32,503 bases of DNA from Candidatus Hydrogenedentota bacterium (GTDB taxonomy: Bacteria; Hydrogenedentota; Hydrogenedentia; Hydrogenedentales; SLHB01). Below, in pieces: positions 23,442-30,863 of this stretch. The DNA lies in assembly GCA_016209895.1 (NCBI GenBank), contig JACQVH010000273.1, forward strand, positions 1 through 32,503, given 5' to 3'. The notes below the pieces were generated by a model. The model had not been told where the DNA came from and ran no database searches. It worked only from the letters and a program-made list of their open reading frames with translations. Numbering within the stretch: the first letter of the stretch is position 1; each line of letters opens with the position of its first letter. The position numbers were made by a program, and so were the translations under genes.

Positions 23442-24265
23442 TAGAAAAGGTCTCGCAAGAAATGAGGCGTGAACGATAGGTTGAAGATGAGTTGGATACC
23501 GGAGAGCAGCGTGAGCACCATGATGACGTAGTTGAAGGGCCGTTCCGGGACGCGGTAATGCATCCACTTACCCAGATAGGAGCCGATGGGGATCAGCCAC
23601 ACCAGCACTAAATCAAAGAGCAGCACGTCGGGCTGGATAAGGCCGACGTATGCGTAAAACGGCAGTTTGGTGAGATTGATCAGGGTGAACGTCCAGGCCA
23701 CGGTTCCGACGAAAAGCGTTTTCCCCATACCCTGCGCGAATAGATAGAAACCGACGATCGGCCCGGCGGCGTGCGCAATCGTCGAGCAGAACCCGGCGGC
23801 AATCCCGAGGGGCCACGCGGCGCGCGTGCCCGGCTTCCAGCGCTCGGCCCACGCGAGAGTGAAATCTCGGGCTGCGATGTAGAATGCGAATAGCACCGCG
23901 AGCACGCCCACAAATTTCTTGATGTGGCCGGAGTACTGGTCCATCCCGTGCCGGCCGATCCACCACCAGACTGCCGCGCCAGCCACAATCCCAACCACGG
24001 ACGGAATGAAGATTTCCAGAACGTGTCGCCATTTCTTGTTGTGCCAATGATGGTAAACGGCGTTGAAATCGCACAGGATTAGCAACGGAAGCAGCGCTGC
24101 CGTAACTTTGGGCACCGGCATCACCAGCATCATCAACGGCAACGACAGAATCCCCGCCCCGCCCGCGAAACCGGATTTGCTGATCCCCTGAATGATGATG
24201 GCTACGCCGACAAAGAGCCAAAAGACAAGCCACGACGTATCGGCATTTATGAAATCGTTGAACAC
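23441..24265 (-). CDS. TauE/SafE-family permease
   Basis: A 274-residue integral membrane protein of the sulfite/organosulfur exporter (TSUP, DUF81) family. The first hairpin repeat GISKSGFAGGAGILSLPLMMLVMP and the matching second-repeat GIAAGFCSTIAHAAGPIVGFYLFAQGM are diagnostic, with about eight hydrophobic segments in total. Family members move sulfite, sulfoacetate, taurine or related anions across the inner membrane. GTG 24265 is the start, supported by AGGGGAG about six bases upstream. The substrate is not told by sequence. It might export sulfite or sulfate from sulfated glycan breakdown, but this is speculation from context. Confidence 0.88.
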   Translation of the reverse strand: MFNDFINADTSWLVFWLFVGVAIIIQGISKSGFAGGAGILSLPLMMLVMPVPKVTAALLPLLILCDFNAVYHHWHNKKWRHVLEIFIPSVVGIVAGAAVWWWIGRHGMDQYSGHIKKFVGVLAVLFAFYIAARDFTLAWAERWKPGTRAAWPLGIAAGFCSTIAHAAGPIVGFYLFAQGMGKTLFVGTVAWTFTLINLTKLPFYAYVGLIQPDVLLFDLVLVWLIPIGSYLGKWMHYRVPERPFNYVIMVLTLLSGIQLIFNLSFTPHFLRDLF

Positions 24266-24361
24266 GTACTACTCCCCTCAGACTGGAAAGGCAAGATCAG
24301 AAGTGGCACGTGGCGCGCCCGGCATTACCTTGGAAACACGGTACCAGGAGTCACACTGGAC

Positions 24362-24748
24362 CTACTTGAGGTCCGTTTTTCTGGCGTGGACAAGTCGGTG
24401 GCCGAGCATGTCCACCGCGGCTTGCGACTGCTCCAACACGATGTAGCCAATCAAGGGTTCGTACACGCCATCTTCCGGTTCCATGTCCAGGAGCATGACC
24501 TCCCCATATACCGGCTGGAAACCTTCCAACCGTATCTCGACAGGCCCGCAGACCTCCCCCTTCACGAGTTGCTGGGTGGCAGTTTCGCAGTCCACTTCAC
24601 GAATCGTCGTGAGTTTCCCGAGTCTCTCCCGCCACGCCTTGGGCAGAATCAGGTATGCGGCGCCCGTGTCTACCAGAGCATCGCACTCGAGGCCCTCTCG
24701 CGGATCGAGCAGATTGCGAATCCATACGTGAGCAGCGATACGACCCAT
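24362..24748 (-). CDS. Retropepsin-like aspartic protease domain protein
   Basis: A 128-residue protein consisting of a single clan AA (retropepsin-like) domain. The catalytic motif DTGA is at 27-30 in ECDALVDTGAAYLILPKAW, and the second flap-side motif is LIGYIVLEQSQAAVD. Such proteins must dimerise to form a two-aspartate site. They are known as stand-alone genes in many bacteria, with unclear physiological roles. The start was set at ATG 24748 (MGRIAAHVW) because residues encoded upstream (to 24853) look unlike protein and would overlap the oxidoreductase stop. A GGAGGT lies about 13 bases upstream. It lies between a permease and a catabolic operon with no obvious link. Confidence 0.78.
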   Translation of the reverse strand: MGRIAAHVWIRNLLDPREGLECDALVDTGAAYLILPKAWRERLGKLTTIREVDCETATQQLVKGEVCGPVEIRLEGFQPVYGEVMLLDMEPEDGVYEPLIGYIVLEQSQAAVDMLGHRLVHARKTDLK

Positions 24749-24849
24749 TGTGTTTCGCTCGACCTCCGTTGTTCTCCCTGTAATTCTATCCCGAGAGCGG
24801 CCCAATCCGAAACTCACTTTCGAGTGATTTCGGCGTCTTCCATCCGTCA

Positions 24850-25839
24850 TCACGTGGTCAGCGGCACCGGCTTCCTTCTCTTTGCAGCTTCATAGGCGGC
24901 GACGGTGACTTCCACCGCTTTGAGGCCGTCAACGCCGGTAATTGGGGGTTCACGGCGGGCATCAACCGCGGCGACGAAATCTTTCACGAGACCCAGGTCC
25001 ATGTTGCCGCTCCAACAGACCCATTCCGCCCGCATGACTTTGTCGCAGTAAACGTTGACTTTCTGGTTGAACGCGTCCACGCTGATCACGCCTTTTTCGC
25101 CGATCAGTTCGAGGGTCACGTCGCCCCACGTCGGGAAGCTTCTTGACCGATTCCAACTGGCGATGTGCGATACCATCAGCCCACCTTCCATTTCCAGGTG
25201 GACCACGCCCACGTCGTCGGTCTTGAGCTTCTTGTGAATCAAGGTGCCGTTCTCGCAGTAGACCCTGGTGAATTCCTTGCCGGTCATCCAGCGCAGCAGA
25301 TCCACGACGTGGACGGTATGGTCCATCGTCGCGCCGCCGCCGGACAATTGGGGTTCTGAAAACCAGCCGCCGGGGTACGAGCCGTTGTTGGTGCACGAGG
25401 CGGCATAAATTTCGCCGAACTTGCCCGCCGCAATTTGACTCTTAACTTCGATCAGCGTGGGCGCATAGCGACAGGGAAAGGCGGTGCCCAATCCGACGCC
25501 GGCCTTCTTGCAGGTTGCGACCATGGCCTCCCCGTCCTTCACGGTGGTAGCCAAAGGTTTTTCGCAGAGAATCCATTTGCCGGCGGCCGCGGCCAACTCG
25601 ACCATAGGCCGATGCTTTACATTCTCCGAACAGATGATGACGGCGTCGACGTCCGCGGCCAGAAACTTCTTCACGTTCGAGATGAACGGTGCGCCGAATT
25701 TCCGGGCCATCTCACGACCACGCTTCGGATTGTCGTCCCAGATTGCCGCGAGAGTCGCATCCGGGAGTTGTTTGACAGACGCCGCATAGCTATACGCGTG
25801 CATGTGTGCGAAGCTCATCATGCCTATCTTCGCCATCAT
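24850..25839 (-). CDS. Gfo/Idh/MocA-family oxidoreductase (atypical nucleotide motif)
   Basis: A 329-residue oxidoreductase. The EKP motif occurs in GKWILCEKPLATT, and the second domain has GGGATMDHTVHVVDLLRWMTG, with the active-site His region intact. The N-terminal motif is KIGMMSFAHMHAYSYA, lacking the usual GXGXXG seen in the next gene, so cofactor binding may differ. It begins 39 bases after the preceding oxidoreductase stop and belongs to a three-gene operon with a TIM-barrel isomerase. Several family members of this subtype (MxSFAHxHA) are common beside sugar isomerases. The substrate is unknown. Confidence 0.88.
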   Translation of the reverse strand: MMAKIGMMSFAHMHAYSYAASVKQLPDATLAAIWDDNPKRGREMARKFGAPFISNVKKFLAADVDAVIICSENVKHRPMVELAAAAGKWILCEKPLATTVKDGEAMVATCKKAGVGLGTAFPCRYAPTLIEVKSQIAAGKFGEIYAASCTNNGSYPGGWFSEPQLSGGGATMDHTVHVVDLLRWMTGKEFTRVYCENGTLIHKKLKTDDVGVVHLEMEGGLMVSHIASWNRSRSFPTWGDVTLELIGEKGVISVDAFNQKVNVYCDKVMRAEWVCWSGNMDLGLVKDFVAAVDARREPPITGVDGLKAVEVTVAAYEAAKRRKPVPLTT

Positions 25840-25878
25840 TCCATCTCCATCGCCTCAAAATGCAAGAGCGCCATTTTG

Positions 25879-26856
25879 TTACAACTTCACCGGCCGGCCC
25901 GTCTTCGCGGATTCGAGCGCGCCCAAGGCCATACGGACCGCCTTGAGTCCGTCCTCTGGTTTCACGCGCGGCGGGTGCTTGCCCTCGAGCCATCCGACAA
26001 AATCTTGCCATTCGAGTTGATACGGACTGACGGGCACCGGGCTCGACGGAATAATCATACCGGGCGTGCCGCCCGCTTGTTCGCGCATCATGCTCGAAAT
26101 CGGCGCGTCGGCGCTGTCGAATTGCAGCATGCCGCCGTCGCCGCAGACCTCGACCTTCACGCGGAATCCGGAAGGATGCGCCCACGTGCCGATCACGTGC
26201 GCGATCACGCCGCTCTTCATTCGGAACGTCACCAGCGAGTAGTCCAACACGTCCGGCTCGCTGCGCTGCAACGCTTGGCAAAACACGCGCTCCGCATCAC
26301 CGAAAACGTAGCGCAACCAGTCGAAATCATGAATGATACAGTCGAGCGTGACGCCGCCGCTCTGGGCATAATCGCGAAACCAATTCGCCTCGCCGCGCGG
26401 ATACACGCCGCCGCGGTAGCTCTTCACGAATCCGACCTTGCCGACTTTTCCGGCGTCAATCTGGGCCTTGATAGCCTCAAATTCCTGAAAGTAACGCAAG
26501 ACATGGGCGACGAACAGTTTCACTTTCGCCTTCCTCGCGGCGGCAATCGCCTCGCGGCATTGCTCAACGGTGCGGCCGAAAGGCTTCTCGCAGAAGATGT
26601 GCTTACCGGCCTCCGCCGCCGCCACGACGTAGGGTGCATGATTCGGTGTCGGTGTGCATACGGCCACAATGTCCACGTCGTTGCGACGGACGAGCGCCAA
26701 GGAATCCGATACCGGTTCTGCACTATACTCCTGCGCCAGAGCCTCCGCTTTCGATCGCACGGTATCACCACAGGCCGCGACGCGCAGGCCGCAGTTCGTG
26801 GCCATCCGGGCATGATGATATCCCATGCCGCCGCAACCGATAATTCCTACCCGCAT
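25879..26856 (-). CDS. Gfo/Idh/MocA-family oxidoreductase
   Basis: A 325-residue NAD(P)-dependent dehydrogenase-type protein with a canonical Rossmann start (VGIIGCGGMGYHHARMA), EKP in GKHIFCEKPFGRT and the second-domain signature QSGGVTLDCIIHDFDWLRYVFGD, in which the final His is in the catalytic region. Substrates in the family include inositols, glucose-type sugars and ketosugars. ATG 26856 was chosen with GGAGAG about nine bases upstream; a GTG at 26871 is a less likely start. It begins 32 bases after the isomerase and lies in the same operon, where it may oxidise the same sugar as its neighbour in a two-step conversion. Confidence 0.9.
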   Translation of the reverse strand: MRVGIIGCGGMGYHHARMATNCGLRVAACGDTVRSKAEALAQEYSAEPVSDSLALVRRNDVDIVAVCTPTPNHAPYVVAAAEAGKHIFCEKPFGRTVEQCREAIAAARKAKVKLFVAHVLRYFQEFEAIKAQIDAGKVGKVGFVKSYRGGVYPRGEANWFRDYAQSGGVTLDCIIHDFDWLRYVFGDAERVFCQALQRSEPDVLDYSLVTFRMKSGVIAHVIGTWAHPSGFRVKVEVCGDGGMLQFDSADAPISSMMREQAGGTPGMIIPSSPVPVSPYQLEWQDFVGWLEGKHPPRVKPEDGLKAVRMALGALESAKTGRPVKL

Positions 26857-26888
26857 TCTCGTTCTCTCCACTCTCGATTTTCAGCCGG

Positions 26889-27704
26889 CTACAGGGCCAT
26901 GATCGTGTTCAGGCTCGTCGCCACGTGCCGGAGCATCACCTCCAGCGAATGATGGTACGGCCCAAACTCGGCAATCAATGCGTCGTCATAACCGACTTCC
27001 CGCAATGCGCGGACGACTTCGGGCCAATTCACGTCCCCTTCCATCAACATGACGAACCCAGACAACGTCCCCACTGACGAACGGAAATCCTTGGCATGGA
27101 TCATCTTTATCCGTCGGCCCAGGATGCGAATCCACTGCTCCGGGTAGCCGTACAACACAATATTGCCGGTATCGAAATAAGCCCCGATGTACTCGCTCTC
27201 GCACTGGTCTATAAAATCGCGCATCTCCACCGGACTCAGCAACAGCTTGTTCCAGACGTTTTCGATCGCAATGGCGACCTTCCGCTTCTCCGCCTCCGGT
27301 ACCAGGTCCTGCACCGCCGCCAACGCGTTCTCGAGTGCGATGTCGTATCGGGTCTTGGCGTCCACCATGCCGGGCACGACGAGCATCGCGTCTACGCCCA
27401 GCCATTGGCCGATCTGCAATGACTTGACAATCACTTCTTTGCCACGGTCCCGAATCTTGGGGTCGGGTGATGACAGCGGATATTTCCAACCGAGTCCGCA
27501 GCCCAAACTGCAAAGCCGTATGCCGGCCGCCTCCGCATGTGCACGAATGGCTTTGACTTCCGACTCAGTCGCGTCCAGGCGTACCCGCGCCGCTTCATCC
27601 ACGCACACCTCGAACGCTTGAAACCCCATTTCTTTGGCGAGAGAGATAGCTTCGACGGTAGGCATCTCCTGCGGAAATGCCCACTGATTAATACCCGCTT
27701 TCAC
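26889..27704 (-). CDS. Sugar phosphate isomerase/epimerase (TIM barrel)
   Basis: A 271-residue protein of the AP endonuclease 2/xylose isomerase-like barrel superfamily. Visible metal-site segments are VAIAIENVWNK (Glu), IGAYFDTGNIVLYG (Asp), IKMIHAKDFR (His) and DALIAEFGPY (Glu). GTG 27704 was chosen over the upstream TTG at 27734 because AAGGGGA is well placed before it and the homologous barrel starts at KAGINQWAF. A perfect TATAAT lies about 48 bases upstream. It is the first gene of the operon that continues with two oxidoreductases. It may convert a keto-sugar produced by them, with substrate unknown. Confidence 0.87.
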   Translation of the reverse strand: MKAGINQWAFPQEMPTVEAISLAKEMGFQAFEVCVDEAARVRLDATESEVKAIRAHAEAAGIRLCSLGCGLGWKYPLSSPDPKIRDRGKEVIVKSLQIGQWLGVDAMLVVPGMVDAKTRYDIALENALAAVQDLVPEAEKRKVAIAIENVWNKLLLSPVEMRDFIDQCESEYIGAYFDTGNIVLYGYPEQWIRILGRRIKMIHAKDFRSSVGTLSGFVMLMEGDVNWPEVVRALREVGYDDALIAEFGPYHHSLEVMLRHVATSLNTIMAL

Positions 27705-27751
27705 ATCCGTCCCCTTCCGCAGTTGAAGAATCAAGAAGACAACTTTAGGCG

Positions 27752-27757
27752 ATTATA
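27752..27757 (-). promoter_or_regulatory. Perfect -10 box (TATAAT) for the isomerase operon
   Basis: TATAAT reads on the minus strand at 27757-27752, and TATAAT also reads on the plus strand at 27754-27759. The minus-strand box would give a leader of about 40 bases to GTG 27704. No good -35 lies 16-18 bases upstream, only a T-rich stretch. Confidence 0.5.
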
Positions 27758-27801
27758 ATGAATATGGGAATAGAAGAAAAACGGATATTGGATATCTGAG
27801 T

Positions 27802-27889
27802 CGTAGGTGGAAGAGATGTTTCGCTTACGCTCAGCATGACAGTCCCTATCGTTATTCTGAGCGTAAGCGAAACATCTCGCACACCTACG
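27802..27889. repeat. Long palindromic repeat, 21-bp perfect arms
   Basis: Arms 27813-27833 and 27858-27878 are perfect 21-bp inverted copies. An outer 8-bp pair (CGTAGGTG 27802-27809 with CACCTACG 27882-27889) is separated from them by three mismatched bases. The loop is 24 bases. The arms start GAGATGTTTCGCTTACGCTCA on one side and match the dispersed TCATTCTGAGCG-type element. It stands between two minus-strand operons and could end the upstream transcript, though no T-run follows. Confidence 0.75.
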
Positions 27890-27904
27890 CTGCCGGTTCA
27901 GACA

Positions 27905-29104
27905 TTATTCGGCGGGAACACCCAGGACTTGGACGTTTTCGACGTAGACGAATTCGGGCTTAGCGCCGCCGCGAGTGAAGTAAAACTTAATCTTGTCGCT
28001 GCGCACCGGTTCGAAACTGACGAAAAAGGGATCTGGCTTCGCGCGGAAATCCGCAGAGTCGCCGATCGCGGCTTCACCTTGACACGGGGGAACGGTGTCC
28101 ACCTCTTCGCCACGGTCGTTGTATATCTTGACGTAAAATGCGGACACGCCGTAGACGGCCGACCACGGTTGAATCTGGACTGCGTTCAGCAGGCACGCCT
28201 GGCCCAAGTCAACTTCCGCCCAGGCCGGCGCAGGTGCACACCAATAGGGGGTCGGTGCCTTCTCAGACGCGGATTCGGTCCAGGGTATCTCAAGATTTCC
28301 ATGGGGCGACTGGTCGCCCGAGACTCGCACATGGCTGCTCACCCCGTCACGAGGGAACGCCGCTAAATTGCGGACATGGGTCTGCAATTCGTCGCTTTGA
28401 TCGGGGGTAAGCGTTGCGGCCTCGCACACGTGCCGCGCCCGTACCGGCCTTCCGAGAACCCGGATGCGCTTGACGTACAACTTATTGCTTTCGGGGCTTC
28501 CGGAGCCCGTGAAGAAAAACTTGAGCCGTTGGGCGGCCCTTGGTTCAAACGACAACACGAAAGGCGGCGCCTGGGCGACGCTTCCCGGTACGGCGCGGGT
28601 GGCCTCGGAAACTTGTGCCGGCGGTCTCGTGTCAATTTCCTGACCGTTATTGCCGAGTAGTTTGACCTGGAACTCGGTCAGCCCAAAGGTGTCGGTAAAC
28701 GGATAGACTACAACCTGGGCTACGTAACACGGTTGTCCCAGATCTACTTCCAGCCACCCCGGTACTTCGGCGCACCAGTACGGCGTATAACCGGGACGAA
28801 ACTCCCCATCCGGCGGCAAGGTCGCGGGGCTCTCGGCCAGCCAAGGCAAATCGAGCCGGCCGTTTGGAAATAAATCCTGAGAAACTTTCACGTGCCGCCA
28901 TACGTCCTCGCGGGAAAATATCGCCAAGTCGGACGGCCGGGCTCGAATGTCGTCCAGGACTTGGGAAGGGAAGGTCTTCACGGGTGCTGGGGACGGCCCG
29001 GTCGCGTCCGGCGCCTGTGCTGCAAGCGATCCGTGAAAAAGCCCAACCAGCCCGGTACCGAAAAACGCTGCCAACAGCAGGACGCGCTCGATCAGGATTC
29101 GCAA
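27905..29104 (-). CDS. Secreted protein with two discoidin-like tandem repeats
   Basis: A 399-residue secreted protein. After a signal peptide (about 1-29) and a Pro/Ala linker, two copies of the same domain run about 54-218 and 241-395. Each has the pattern HVxVSxDxxxxGxLxxPW, then TPYWCA, WxEVDLGQxC, and a closing FFVSFEP/FVLSFEP, with FFFTG/FYFTR and VxVLG ends. This looks like an F5/8 type C (discoidin-like) galactose-binding fold, expected to bind glycans. One Cys pair per repeat is conserved (111/126 and 289/304). The start is TTG 29104, with no clear Shine-Dalgarno, 30 bases after the Wzz-like gene. An envelope glycan-binding role is inferred. Confidence 0.78.
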   Translation of the reverse strand: MRILIERVLLLAAFFGTGLVGLFHGSLAAQAPDATGPSPAPVKTFPSQVLDDIRARPSDLAIFSREDVWRHVKVSQDLFPNGRLDLPWLAESPATLPPDGEFRPGYTPYWCAEVPGWLEVDLGQPCYVAQVVVYPFTDTFGLTEFQVKLLGNNGQEIDTRPPAQVSEATRAVPGSVAQAPPFVLSFEPRAAQRLKFFFTGSGSPESNKLYVKRIRVLGRPVRARHVCEAATLTPDQSDELQTHVRNLAAFPRDGVSSHVRVSGDQSPHGNLEIPWTESASEKAPTPYWCAPAPAWAEVDLGQACLLNAVQIQPWSAVYGVSAFYVKIYNDRGEEVDTVPPCQGEAAIGDSADFRAKPDPFFVSFEPVRSDKIKFYFTRGGAKPEFVYVENVQVLGVPAE

Positions 29105-29134
29105 CAGAGTATTCTGCCCATGCGTCGGGTGCGA

Positions 29135-30739
29135 TCAGGCCGCCGACGGTTGTTCCTTAAGCCGGTTCAAGATTTCGCGCAGGATGACCACCACGAACGC
29201 CAGCACCAACAGCAGGCCGAAAGTTACGATGAAGGAAACCAGCGCGAAGAACAAGAAGTGACTGCCCGTAATCTTCTCCGGATACGTCGGCTCGGAAATC
29301 ACCTGAAACTCGTCAATCGTATTGGCCACCGCCAGGTTCGCTTGAAGTCGGCTCCGGGCCAAACTCGTAAACATGTCTTCCTGTGTTTTCTGGTCGCGAT
29401 CCAATTGCGCTTCAATCGTCGCGCGCTCGCGTGTGAGTTTGTCCACGTCGAATACCGTACGGCGCTTCACATCCTCCAACCCGTATTTGCGCTCCGTTTC
29501 CTTCGTTTTCACTTCGGTCTCTTTAGCCTGTTCCACGCCCATCAGCGCAGTCTCTTTTCGGAAGTAGTCGGCTTGGAGTTCTTGTATCGAGGCTTTGAGT
29601 TCACCCAGGCGTTTCTCGGTCTCCGCGATCTCCGCGGGGATGGCGGCGACCCGAACCTTCGTTTCGGCCACGGACCACTTCAATTCCCGGGCGACGGGGT
29701 TGATCTCCTGCGACTTCAAGGTTAATTCGTTAAGCTTGTTCGAGCCGCCGCCTTTCCCTTCTTTGGCCTCGAGCGACCATAACGCTTCGTCCGTGATCGC
29801 CTTGCCGACCACGATGAAATCCGGATGGTTTGCCTGCTCTTTGGTCAGTTCGGCCAGGCGGGTCTGCGCGGTCGCCAATTCCTGCTGCTTTTCGGAAAGC
29901 GCCAGTTGCGTCAATTCCAACTCGTGGGTCAGAGCCTGGATGCGGGCCTGCAACAATGGAAGATTGTATTCGGCGGAAGCGTCGGCGATCTTCCTATCCC
30001 ATTCCTCACGGAGCGCCCGCAGGAGTTCGAGGGTCTCGACTTCGTAGTCTTTCTCCAAATTCGCGCGCTCCAGCTTGAGTCCGTCAATGAGTTCGCCCCC
30101 TTCGTCTTTCACGCGGTTTACCAGCGTCTCGACCCCCCGCAATTCCTCCCGCTCGCGCTGGTATTGCGTGTCTACGTAAGAAAACGTCTCTTCCTTGGCG
30201 GAATACGTGATACGATGCGTGCGTCCTCGCGCCACCTGCATCCAGAGATCGGCGAGCCGATGGGCTTCCTCGGGCGAAGCCGCCTGGGTCTGCATGATCA
30301 CCGTCGGATAGTACGACACCGCGTAGGCGGTCTTAAGCTCCAGCCGCTCTCGCGCAACCAGTTGTCGGCGCAGCCGCTCTACGGTCAATCGTTTGGCCAG
30401 ATCGGTCTCTGGATAGTAGGTATTGTACGCTTCGGCCAGCGCGCCGAGTATCCCGTCGGATTTGAGCAAGAGCACATAATCCGTCACATCCAGGGGTTTC
30501 GGCAACAGATTGAGGTTCTGTTGCGAGGGTTCTTTTTCCGGTTTCGAGTTCTCGACGTAGGCCTGCGGCCGAACCATGGCGATCGCTTCGCTCGTATAGG
30601 TCGGCTCATAGAATCCATAGCAGTATATCCCGACCGCGCCCGCCGCCAGAACGGACCCCAAGAGGATTAGCCACAAGTATGGCCGAATTTGGACCCCCAG
30701 CCGAACCAACTCGGCTAACTGCGAACGTTCTTGAGACAA
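29135..30739 (-). CDS. Wzz/chain-length-determinant-type membrane protein
   Basis: A 534-residue inner-membrane protein. The N-terminal helix (about 20-42) and C-terminal helix (about 494-520) bracket a large periplasmic region. A Wzz-type domain (EPTYTSEAIAMVRPQ onward, with TVIMQTQAASPEEAHRLADLW) is followed by an unusually long coiled-coil section (about 190-450). The pre-TM2 part (FQVISEPTYPEKITGSHF) is the usual proline-containing motif. Family members set the length of surface polysaccharides. A TTG start at 30739 is favoured by GAAGGAGTAGG upstream. No tyrosine kinase domain follows. It belongs with neighbouring secreted proteins as a surface-polysaccharide block. Confidence 0.85.
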   Translation of the reverse strand: MSQERSQLAELVRLGVQIRPYLWLILLGSVLAAGAVGIYCYGFYEPTYTSEAIAMVRPQAYVENSKPEKEPSQQNLNLLPKPLDVTDYVLLLKSDGILGALAEAYNTYYPETDLAKRLTVERLRRQLVARERLELKTAYAVSYYPTVIMQTQAASPEEAHRLADLWMQVARGRTHRITYSAKEETFSYVDTQYQREREELRGVETLVNRVKDEGGELIDGLKLERANLEKDYEVETLELLRALREEWDRKIADASAEYNLPLLQARIQALTHELELTQLALSEKQQELATAQTRLAELTKEQANHPDFIVVGKAITDEALWSLEAKEGKGGGSNKLNELTLKSQEINPVARELKWSVAETKVRVAAIPAEIAETEKRLGELKASIQELQADYFRKETALMGVEQAKETEVKTKETERKYGLEDVKRRTVFDVDKLTRERATIEAQLDRDQKTQEDMFTSLARSRLQANLAVANTIDEFQVISEPTYPEKITGSHFLFFALVSFIVTFGLLLVLAFVVVILREILNRLKEQPSAA

Positions 30740-30863
30740 AGCCTACTCCTTCAGCAACCAATGCAGAGAATCAAGGGTATCAATCCCGACAACGCCGTAT
30801 CAAGGGATGAAGTTGACGCCACGCAACTCTTGCGCGTCGGGCACTCTAATTCGACGCCGCAAA

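Noticed and set aside
25435-26952. 505-codon open frame on the plus strand
   Set aside because: It lies antisense to two oxidoreductases with strong motifs. Its residues are rich in His/Arg and show no domain, as expected for a mirror frame.
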